DNA of 64,000 nucleotides from Pilaira anomala (Eukaryota; Mucoromycota; Mucoromycetes; Mucorales; Mucoraceae), in the NCBI GenBank assembly GCA_025716855.1, contig JAIXMQ010000001.1, positions 1,122,001 to 1,186,000 on the forward strand, read 5' to 3'. The position numbers and the translations under genes were made by a program. The notes below the pieces were generated by a model that saw nothing but the letters and a program-made list of their open reading frames with translations, searched no databases and was not told the DNA's origin. Positions 1 through 8,467 of the stretch are shown here, one piece after another (position 1 is the stretch's first letter; every line of letters starts with the position of its first letter).

Positions 1-1247
1 GTCAAGTCTTATGTATTAGCTTTTTCTGCATATTTTCTTTCTGTATATAAACGAAGGCAATTCAATGGTAATTCATTTTTTGAAACGGTTCGATTTATAA
101 TAAAGTTTGCTACTCTCGTGTTAAACTTGGCTATTCTAACGAATTCAAGTATTTCCACAAATATAGGATCTCGTTGACGAATTGGATCTACAAGGTTATA
201 TCTGTTGGAATGGTTGTATATGGCAGATTTCCAAAGAGATTCTTGTTTTGCTTGTTGAAGGGTAAGGCCTTTCAGAACTGGTGGAAGTTGAGCAAAGTCA
301 CCAAAAAAAAAAAAAAATAGTGCGCATTCCTCCCATGGCTGTATTTCTTGTTGTTGTTTTCAAAAGTGCTGAATTTATTTTATCAAGCAGAGACTTGCTA
401 ATCATAGAATATTCATCAATTAATAAAACTGATTTACGATAAATTTCTACATGCTCTCGAAGTCTTGACATATTCACAATTTCTTCTTCATTGACCATAC
501 CAAAGAACCTATGTAAGGCTAACCACCAATGTTGTGAGCAGCTACTCCAGTTGGTGCCAGCTTAAACACTTGATATCCTTGGATTCTGTAATGACGTTCA
601 AACATTTTCAAAAGAAATGATTTTCCCGTTCCAGCAGCACCAGAAACAAATGCACATGAGTTTAATTTAAGATCTCGAATCACACCATAAAAGATTTTTT
701 TTTTGAGAAGGAAAAGATTGTTGAAACATCAAATCTAATTCAATTTTAGCAACTTCAATTCTACGTTCAATATCACTAACATCATTGAGGCTTGATACGT
801 TGGGATCTCGAACAGGGATTGCATTTTGATCTACTAGGTAGGTGTAATACTCACGCCAAGATCGGGTACCACGAGCATCTGCAAATGTTTGGTTAATTCT
901 GAGCTTGTGATGAATTACTATTTGTTGGTAATAATATGCTTCACCATCATTTTGACTAAACATATATGTTCTCCAAAAAGATTCTTTTTTTCCTTCAACT
1001 TGAACAAGTATTTGCCCTCCATTGGCGAAATATAGACCGGTAGATCTTCTTGTGCTTCCCTGAAATATGTTCTTCTTGCAGTTGGTGGATATACTTCTGG
1101 GTGAGGTATCTCATTATCTACTATTCTTTTTTTCGCTTTACTTGATTGCTGTTCATAAAAGCAGTAAAACTGAGGGAAAGTTAGTTGACCTCCTGCTTGT
1201 CTCTTTTCATATTTTTCTTTAAGAAAAAAAAAGAAATTGAAAAAAGT
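1..1247 (-). pseudogene. Helitron-type PIF1 helicase relic
   Basis: Minus-strand fragments of a Helitron RepHel/PIF1-like helicase, running off the left edge of the window. Near 1,190-970 a segment reads LTFPQFYCFYEQQ and later LPVYISPMEGKYLF, typical of the part just before the helicase in Helitron proteins. At about 655-610 the reading is SGAAGTGKSFLLK (Walker A), at 420-400 VLLIDEYSMIS (Walker B), and at 300-275 GDFAQLPPVLKG (helicase motif III). These motifs are in the right order but in different frames. The frame breaks sit at or near A/T homopolymers (around 301-315, 695-703 and 985-1000). The family unwinds DNA during rolling-circle transposition. This copy is broken. A host PIF1 gene is less likely given the upstream Helitron-like segment. 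Confidence 0.7.
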
Positions 1248-1487
1248 AGAACACATCAACTTTTAGTATAGTAGGTACGCTATAAGGAAGCTGCTGAATT
1301 AAGTAGCTGCCTGATAGTTACATTTGTGAGAGCTGAAAATCATTTGAAGTTATACAAGTGTCCTCGTATAGAAATAGGAGGGTAACATTTTAGGCTATTT
1401 ATATTTTTTAGTATATAATCCGTTCCAAGTGATATTTAGCAAATGTCTATTTGGTCTGATTTTTCTGATATACCTTTTGCCAAAATG

Positions 1488-1634
1488 ATGTCGCAAGAAA
1501 AAAAATTAAAGTGTCGCACTTTTTAAAAAAACGGTGTCGTATGTTTTTAGAAAAGAGTGTCGCACGATTCAGGAAAATAGTGTCGTGTCTAAAAAAAATA
1601 TAGTGTCGTGCTTTTCAAAAAAAATATGTCGCAT
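1488..1634. repeat. 23-bp-period array of TGTCGCA-like motifs
   Basis: The core (g/a)TGTCG(c/t) recurs seven times, starting at about 1488, 1511, 1534, 1557, 1580, 1603 and 1626, which is an even 23-bp step. Between cores lie degenerate A/T spacers. The cores are better conserved than the spacers, as in an array of protein-binding sites. The array lies just beyond the 3' end of a minus-strand transposase relic. It may be a subterminal transposase-binding region or an old minisatellite. Confidence 0.7.
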
Positions 1635-1647
1635 ATATAATTGTTTA

Positions 1648-2084
1648 TTAAATAGGACGGCCTGTAAGGCAGTCATCAAAACGTTTAACGGAATAGCGTG
1701 CAAACCCTTCAAAAGATGACTGGGCAAAAAAAATCTGGTGCGTTTGGATCCGGAAATAGAACAAATAATCATTGTTTCCTTTTCGACTCTCTGGGGTGTT
1801 TCTTTCTACAAGCTCCAATTGAACCTTTTTAATGGTGAAAATCCATAAGTCAGCCATATAACGGTAGAGCGTTCTCTTTGAAATTCTCAATTCCTTAGAG
1901 CTACTAGTCATCTGATCTATTAACTGATCTATGGTGGCAGTGGGATACTTGTAATAGAAGTCGGACACTAAGCTTTTGGTCGCCTCTGCTAGTTCTCCTT
2001 CAGGTTCAATAATTCTTGGGCGGCCTATAGTCTTGAGACGATTTTGTATTTTTTCTAGACCAACTAAATTTATTTCTGGAAGAG
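1648..2084 (-). pseudogene. Tc1/mariner-like transposase relic, N-terminal half
   Basis: The minus strand gives an open segment with a GRPRII motif (AT-hook-like, between the two helix-turn-helix units of Tc1/mariner transposases), then a helix-turn-helix-like stretch around ISKRTLYRYM, then VERNTPESRKG. This is the usual order for the DNA-binding half of fungal Tc1-like transposases. The catalytic DDE half is not recognisable here. It probably derives from a decayed element, possibly the same one that owns the flanking 23-bp array. Confidence 0.5.
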
Positions 2085-2100
2085 CATATTTTTTTTTTTT

Positions 2101-2210
2101 TTGAGACGAACCGACGTGCCTAATTGAGACGAGTGTGATTTTTTTCTAGACATACTTAATTATCTTTAGACAGTTGAGGAATTAATTGAGATCTTTTTCG
2201 TCTAGAATAC
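2101..2210. repeat. Diverged 20-23-bp-period AGAC motif array
   Basis: AGAC/AGAT motifs recur at about 2104, 2127, 2148, 2168 and 2189, each in an A/T context such as aattgagac. The spacing (20-23 bp) is close to that of the 1488-1634 array on the other side of the transposase relic. This could be the second, more decayed subterminal array of one element. The period is imperfect, so confidence is low. Confidence 0.3.
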
Positions 2211-2449
2211 CCTTACTTGGCTAACGATGAGAGTTCAGATGAGATGGACTACGATGACTATCGTTCGATTTTTTTTCTTTTGGTTCGCCCGGACCAGTTC
2301 CAGAAAAAGAGTAAAATGTCAAAAAAATCCCTTAAAGACATAGCTCTTGTTGAGATCTAAAACGCACTCTAAGGCCCTATTTCATTGATGCGCAAACACT
2401 CTTTCGCTTACTCTGACAGTAGAAAGTTTTTTTTTTATCTGTAGGAATG

Positions 2450-3540
2450 CTCAAATTACTGAATTGCTTGCAGGAATTCATTTTGATATCCTCGAGAACA
2501 GCGGTAGGATGTGCTTTTATGAAGCTTATAAGGTGCTTCGTGTGGTTTCTTCTTTCTTTTTTGCCTGGGGCAACTAATTTTGTTGACAGGCTCTACAGTT
2601 ATGACACTCAGGCCAAAGTAAAACTTGGTTGGGTCACCATTCTGAAAGAAAGTGAGTTTTGTAAGATCAAAGTGGACCGTAAGCGTTTCTCGAACGTGTC
2701 GTTTTCATGAGTCCCCTTTGGGCTTTGAAAATGGAAAGTGATCAACATTCATCTTTGTTTTGTTTTTTGTTTTTTTTTCGATGTGTCGCTCCCACAGCCA
2801 TTTTTGAAAAGCGTATGAAATTGGGAATGGACAAATACACCTGAAGATACAGAGACTAACACCCCTATATGTTGGAACTTTTACTATTGCTAGAGTACAC
2901 TTAACAGACCAAGCCCTGTTTCTGATTTGACAAGAGTTGAATCCTGCCTCCCCGATAAACACACAACTTTTCTGAAAACCCATACCGACAGCCTTCCATT
3001 CAGTTATTATATTGAAGCGAGGTTTAATAATTCTTGCAGCATCTAACTGCATAGTGTTAGTGTGTAGACTTTTCAGCGACAGTCTAACTTTTTCTTTCAT
3101 ATATTTCCTCAGTCTACTTTCAAATATGTCAATGCCTTGAAGCAGTTTGCAAAGCTCTTCTCTTGCTATGCTAACTGTGACACATGGATTTTTTCAACTA
3201 AATCTAGGAGGAAGTCAGTATGTTCCTGTGTTATCTTACAGTTGTCTGTTTTTACGGCTCCATTGATCTTGGAAGGTTTCTTTATGCAATCGATGGGAAT
3301 GGCAGTTCCATCGCTTTCATTCCACTGTTTAAGTATTTCATAAGCAGCATAACGTGGAATAAACAGGATCTTGCATGATTTGCAACAGCACCACCCTCTT
3401 TCTGATTAAGTTGATAAATAACTTTTGATATTCTCAGGCCCCTATTTCCTTAATAAGCTAACTGCTGGTTATTAGCATCATTTTCAACAACAAGTGAACC
3501 TTTCTCGGTTTTATTTTCTACTTTAGCTTCACTTTGGGGC
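2450..3540 (-). pseudogene. Tc1/mariner-like DDE transposase relic
   Basis: Minus-strand remnants in order: an N-terminal segment RISKVIYQLNQKEGGAVA (HTH-like, near 3,430), further DNA-binding segments around 3,300-3,130, then the catalytic part. The latter contains FIGEAGFNSCQIRNRAWS and VKVPTYRGVSLCIF (about 2,960-2,850), matching the second catalytic-Asp block of Tc1/mariner enzymes, with the Asp now Gly. Stops and frame changes separate the parts, so this is dead. It is a different lineage from the 1.65-2.08 kb relic and from the 27-28 kb relic. Confidence 0.65.
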
Positions 3541-4073
3541 TCAGGGACAACACTATCTTTTGTTTCTTGAGGTACGGTCCTGTCATCTGCGCCAATAATC
3601 CTAGTTTGTCATATGCAAATACAGGATCTGACGTAACCGAAGGATACGTAAAAAATGTATAAAAAACCAATAAATTGAACAAGACTGAAAAAAGGGTTAC
3701 TTTATTAAACAAACGTATAAGAGATCTTAAATATAGACAATTGGTAATAAAGCTTACGTGTTCATAATTGTTCCTTTTTCCCAAGCTTAGTTACAGAGTT
3801 AGTTATTCAATTATAACCTTAAGTACATTGGTTATTACCATAACTGAATCAGGACTTTGAATTCATATAATTGTGCAACGATGTAGAATATAGTTATGGA
3901 AAAAGTGGTTAAAAGAAATGACCGAATATATGCTGCGTTTTATTTGTCTGAAATCGTATGGCTTATGCTTTTGCAGCTAATTATAGTGTATAACGTGATA
4001 TTTTCATAATTTTATCCGTCATATAACGTAAGAAAGATGGAATTTATATCAAGTATTTCAATAAAGAAAGGCA
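3541..4073. other. AT-rich spacer, no gene seen
   Basis: No open frame with a recognisable domain and no RNA gene signature seen on either strand. It includes the region 3' of the small secreted-protein gene that ends at 4074. Confidence 0.5.
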
Positions 4074-4786
4074 TTAAAATTCATATGCATCTTGTAACAA
4101 TTTCAATTTTTTTCTTTTTCTTTCTAATCTTTCTTCATCTTCTTTTATCTCGTCTTTTAACTCCTGGATCAATCTTTTTAAAGACGTGTTGTGTTTCTCG
4201 GTAGTATTGACATTTGAAGAAGCAGCAGGGATATTTTCGTTGTTGGTATCATTGTTGGCGTTGCTACCGTACCCGCTCTATTTAAAGCTGAAAAAAATTT
4301 CAGACTTTTGTGGCCTTAAATCGTATCATAGCCTTATTTCTGACTTGAGGAAGTTAAATATGGCCAAATTTTGCAGAGAATTGCGGCCTTAAATCGGAAA
4401 CGGCCTTAAATCGAACGGCCTTAAATAGAGCGGGTACTGTATCGGTAGTATTAACAGTTGAGGAAGTAGCAGGGATATTTTCGTTGTTGGTATCATTGTT
4501 GGCGTTGTTATCGGTAGTATTGACAATTGAGGAAGGAGAAGGAATCAAACAAGTACACCATCCAAAGGTATCTTCATCTACTCGTCTTTGACATAAGGAA
4601 ATATCCTGTGTTTCTGAACTGTATTAGTATTTTTTTAGTTAACAATGTTAAAACACTTGTTACTTACATAACTGACGTCAACCCCATTTTTGCGACTAGG
4701 TTTAATGACGATATCTTTGAATTTCCTGCATAAAATATGGCTATTGTTGCGATAAAGATGATAAAAAGACGAAGCATTAGCTTCAT
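4074..4786 (-). pseudogene. Small secreted/anchored coiled-coil protein gene, interrupted by a MITE
   Basis: The start at 4786 gives MKLMLRLFIIFIATIAIF, a clear signal peptide or anchor. A first exon to about 4668 is joined through a GT-AG intron (gtaagt...aatacag) to an exon with four Cys (CQRR...WCTC). Then come Asn/Thr-rich repeats containing NTTD and NENIPA, and a highly charged helix (KRLIQELKDEIKEDEERLER) ending at TAA 4074-4076. The Asn/Thr repeat is split at 4266/4440 by a 173-bp TA-flanked element. As it stands the frame enters the element and stops soon after. Without the element plus one TA copy (175 bp) the frame is continuous to the end, so the insertion looks recent. Function unknown. 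Confidence 0.6.
4267..4439. mobile_element. 173-bp Tc1/mariner-type MITE with TA target duplication
   Basis: The left end ccgtacccgctctatttaa and the reverse complement of the right end cagtacccgctctatttaa match over 19 bp with one mismatch. TA dinucleotides flank both sides (4265-4266 and 4440-4441). Removing the element and one TA restores a repeat motif (ttggcgttg-tatcggtagtatt) that also occurs uninterrupted at about 4498-4521. The inside contains several copies of ggccttaaatcg. It has no coding capacity. TA duplication and terminal inverted repeats point to mobilisation by a Tc1/mariner transposase. Confidence 0.85.
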
Positions 4787-5949
4787 TTTCGAAATGGATA
4801 TGACTATATCTGCGAGAAGAGTAAATTAACGTGTTAAAAACTGCTTTAATTTATGCTAAATATTTAAATAGTACTTACGTTTGTTCTCTTACTTAGATGG
4901 TTGTTAAATAAAAGGAACGATATGTTACCAAATTCTTGTTATATCAAAAAATTGGATAGATATTGATTCTCTCGATATCTCTATTTCCTTTCTATTGAAT
5001 ATCCTTAACTTGGTTGTCAATACTTTATTAATCCAGATGTAGATTGATAGCCTATTATAGACTTACCTTTTTTAATTTATTTGTGATATTTCTATCAGGA
5101 TAACAGGGTACTTGTCTAAAGTATTTCTCTTTAATACGAGAGGCGTCTGAATCATTAAAATACTTTAGTTGAGACTTCTTAGATTAATTTGATATATCGA
5201 TTATCATATTCTTTGATGATATCAATGGATTAGAGCCTCTGGTTATACTTACAAGAATAAGTATTTGTCTTGGTACGTTTTAATAAGCAAACTGTTATAA
5301 TAATTCTAAATACTCTCTCCAAGTGTTTGCTTCGACTTTCCTATGCGAACGTTGTCTTTTGTTGTTACCTAAAGTCATTTTTATTAATGACTGTAAAGCT
5401 GTAAATATGAATTATTTACCTTGCTTTTTTTCAGTTCAGTAGGTGATTGAGACTACCAATAAAGTAGTTAGAATTTGCATTGTATTATTCAAGTTTCGTG
5501 TTACCTTCACAGCCTCGTCAAAAGCACGCTTTTTCGCAATCGCTTCAAGAACTTGTTTTGATTTTTCAGTTTCAACTAAGGCTTCCAAGAGATCTTCACT
5601 TGTCATTGAACACCTCTAAGTCAGAATCCATGCTGAAAACGGTACCACTGTGTTTTGAATTGTACCAGACGTGTACTAATAAAGCTTCGGCTTGAAAGGA
5701 GGGAACTAAGGAAAAAGGAAGAATATCTGAAACGAAACGCGTTTTGCCCTTCGAAAAAGTCACCGGACTTTGAAGTTCGATTTTTTTTTAATTTTATATT
5801 GTAGTAAAAATATCATTTCATCGTGAAATATAGATGAGCGTGTATTGTTATTTTGATGTTAATGAAGATCTGTATTGGTATAATAACGTTAACATAAATA
5901 TATATATTTTTTCCCCAAAAGAGAAACATATAATAAAATTTGATATTTA
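4787..5949. other. AT-rich spacer with one possible small coiled-coil exon
   Basis: No confident gene. On the minus strand 5606-5505 a 34-codon open segment from ATG to a consensus donor (AAG|gtaaca) encodes a charged helix (LLEALVETEKSKQVLEAI). A short upstream frame begins at 5631 (MDSDLEVFND). I could not join these to downstream exons, so this may be a relic or a lone exon. Confidence 0.3.
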
Positions 5950-6667
5950 CTCGTAATAAGGGTGGGATGCGAATACCTGCAATTTTTGTTGGTGCATTCA
6001 GGCCAGTAATTGCATCTATTTCTCATCTTTGGCATGTGTGATTGGGTTTTTCCCGCGGATTTTTTCTTGTCTTGTCCACTCTTTTTGTTGTGCTGCTGTT
6101 TATGGGCCGCAGTTGCAGCAAACTTATCTTTTTCAGAATGTAATGTGGATGAGCTGGTAAACACCGTTGTAAATGGTGACTGGCTCTCCTCAATTTCAAC
6201 TTCAATGTCTAAATCAGATGGAGCTTGACTAGCATTGATTTATTGTGTCATGGATGAAATATACCGTACCCGATCTATTTAAGGCTGCAGAAAAAATCGG
6301 ACTTCTGTGGCCTTATTTCTGATTTGAGCATCGGCAGCATTGGATTTGGCAATAAAAGGTACAGGTTTCCTGTTGACTGAAGAATTGATGTCAGGTGTAG
6401 TCGTTTCCTTTTTTTCAGCAATACAAGGTTTAGTTGCCTTTAGTAAGCTTTCAATATGCTTGCTTTCTTCGAGTGCAATCGAGGAAACAGTGTCATTATA
6501 AGCAGCAAGTACGGGCTTGGGTTTAATAATTGTGTCGGTAGCAGGAGCTTCATCAAGTGTAAATATTGCAATCCGTTTCAATAGGTTTAAGATTCTTTGG
6601 GATTGAATCTGTACCGTGATAATGTTTTTAAGATCAACTGCGCCTACGAGTTTGTCGAAGAAGGAAT
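5950..6667 (-). pseudogene. Degraded partial copy of the neighbouring Nab2-like zinc-finger gene
   Basis: The minus-strand reading is collinear with the intact gene at 8468-11227. It starts at KRDSFFDKLVGAVDLKN (compare KRDSFLDELVGAVDIKN) and continues through VLAAYNDTVSSIALEESK. It carries a single PVPFIAK unit where the intact gene has 20 nonapeptide repeats, and ends in the first zinc finger (RCNYWPECTNKNCRYSHP, C-x5-C-x4-C-x3-H). The second finger is lost. A truncated MITE interrupts it at 6264. It is fused upstream to a primase fragment at about 6668, so it is a recombined, non-functional duplicate that preserves a pre-expansion state of the repeat tract. Confidence 0.75.
6264..6325. mobile_element. 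Truncated second copy of the 173-bp MITE
   Basis: It starts ccgtacccgatctatttaa immediately after a TA (6262-6263), then follows the left half of the 4267-4439 element (gctgcagaaaaaatcggactt, tggccttatttctgattt). The right half and its terminal repeat are missing, and the sequence runs directly into gene-derived DNA (gagcatcggcagcatt) that matches the intact paralog around 9345. The right end was therefore deleted after insertion. Confidence 0.75.
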
Positions 6668-7387
6668 CACGCTTTGTGAATTTAGTACTACCATACGTTC
6701 TGAATTGTTGAGATTTTTTATACACGCTAAGATCAATGAAAGACAAATGGTCTCTTAAACGATGTTTCACCGTAAGTAAATTGTTGTTGTTATCATCACT
6801 ACTATCACGAGATCTTGTAACACCGCTTTGGATATCCTTTGAAATAAATGCATTAAATTCCATGACATATGAGGCACATGAACACGTATTGTTGTCAAAA
6901 AACAACTCCACGATGAACAATATGTAGTGACATTTTAAGTGAAGAACAAGAATGCATGATGATGAGATTTTCTTGGTGATTGAACTCGTGACAAACTTGG
7001 TCGAAAGAGATGTCTAAATGGTGAATTAACTTTTGCTTGATATAAGTAACAATCAAATCAACCTCCTCGAAATCAAGGCTTAATTCATCTGGATGTAGTG
7101 ACAAGTCGATATCCAAGTAAAGTGACGTAGGCTGTTCTGTTATGATTTCGTAAACAGTTGGTTTTTGGTAAAGAACCATTTTGTTATACATGGCTCTTCT
7201 GCCACAGACAATGAACTTTTTACCTATCATGAATTTTGTTAGAATAACGTATATTTATAACATCTAGTGCAACCATACCCACGTAACTACGAGAGTCTCT
7301 ACTTCTAAGGACATCAATCGCCCATACTTGTTCGTTAGGGCTTAAGGCTGCTTCGGCATCTCGTAGCCTATTAAAAGTACCAGGCAT
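6668..7387 (-). pseudogene. PrimPol-like (AEP superfamily) primase N-terminal relic
   Basis: Start at 7387 (MPGTFNRLRDAEAALS). A likely 55-bp intron at 7278-7224 (gtatgg...gatag) joins in frame to a segment with the three motifs of archaeo-eukaryotic primases: YLDIDLSL (DxD, metal binding), SSLKMSLHIVH (SxH) and DLSVYKKSQQFRTYGSTK. The last resembles the third-motif block of PrimPol and UL52-type primases. A one-base excess in a T run at about 6898-6903 breaks the frame between motifs II and III. After GSTK the sequence switches abruptly to the Nab2-like paralog. The intact enzyme would prime DNA synthesis. This copy is truncated and chimeric. Origin could be host PrimPol, a mobile element or an old viral insertion; sequence alone does not decide. 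Confidence 0.55.
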
Positions 7388-8467
7388 CTTAAATTGAAAG
7401 ACGAAAGGAATAAAGATAAATTAAAAAGAAAAAAAAACCGTAAGCCTTTGACACAAACGTCTTAATTTTTTTTTCAAATGTATGCACATGAGCAGAATAT
7501 ACCATGGGCCATAATTCAAAGTTGATATATTCACTTATTCCTTGATCTATTAATTTTCATTAAGTAGTTGCATTATAACACCAAGTACAACATACTTGAA
7601 GATACTTGATAATAATTTTGGGGTCTTTTACGTGGCCCCAACCTGCCTTCAGCCGGTTTTTTTCTTTGGTACAATAGCAAATTATTCAAAAATAGCCCTT
7701 TGATAAAACATCTGTGTACATTCTAATTTAAAAAGAACATTTGTTATGAAACAGTTTGTGATTGATTAGATCATGGACTATGTAGTTCCATGTAAAAAAA
7801 AAAAAAGATTTATCTTACTTTTGACAACATAGTTTAATAGGTTCGAAAATTGTCCATTTTTGATACAATCTCTTGCATGTTAGCAAAGATTAAAGTGAAA
7901 GTAACAAGTGATAATATTTGATCAGTAGAAGAAAAAATGTAGTTAAAGGAAAAGAAATAAATGCGAAGAAAAATGTAAAGAAAAGAGAAATGATACAGAT
8001 AAAAAAAAATGTGATTAAAGAAACCTGTTTGTGACATGACTATTACGTAGTACGCGTATAAAATTTTATCCAAAATAAAAATGACGCTTTTGTGATATGC
8101 ATGTATAAATAATTTGATATTGTACTTCTTGGCACATACTTACTATGTATTGATATTGTTTTATGAGCTATATATCTTCTAGTTGCAGTACTTATCCATT
8201 GGTACAAACAGTTCGATGTAGTTATATAATGAAGGTTTAACAAGCACGAAGCGTAACATAGGGTATTTTTGCTACCATAAACGTAGTGGTAATTTCAAAA
8301 GGGCTTTCGTATACATACCTCAAAATAAAAAAAAAAAAAAAAAAAAAAAATATTAAATATACATAAAACTTTATTATCTTACAGAGACAATTGATTATTA
8401 ATGGGGGGAAGGTAATTGAAAGGGTATTGTCTTATTATTTTTTTATATGTACTTTTGGATCGAGTGA
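7388..8467. other. Intergenic AT-rich spacer
   Basis: No gene or domain recognised. It contains the 5' side of the primase relic and the 3' side of the Nab2-like gene, plus an A run of about 23 nt at 8328-8350. Confidence 0.5.

Noticed and set aside
1488..1634. CRISPR-like array
   Set aside because: Core too short (6-8 bp), spacers are A/T-rich and related, and this is a nuclear eukaryotic sequence without cas genes.
4674..4683. Palindromic CRE (tgacgtca)
   Set aside because: It lies inside a coding exon of the small secreted-protein gene; a similar one at 54,340 lies in the EF-hand relic. Chance or codon use is enough to explain them.
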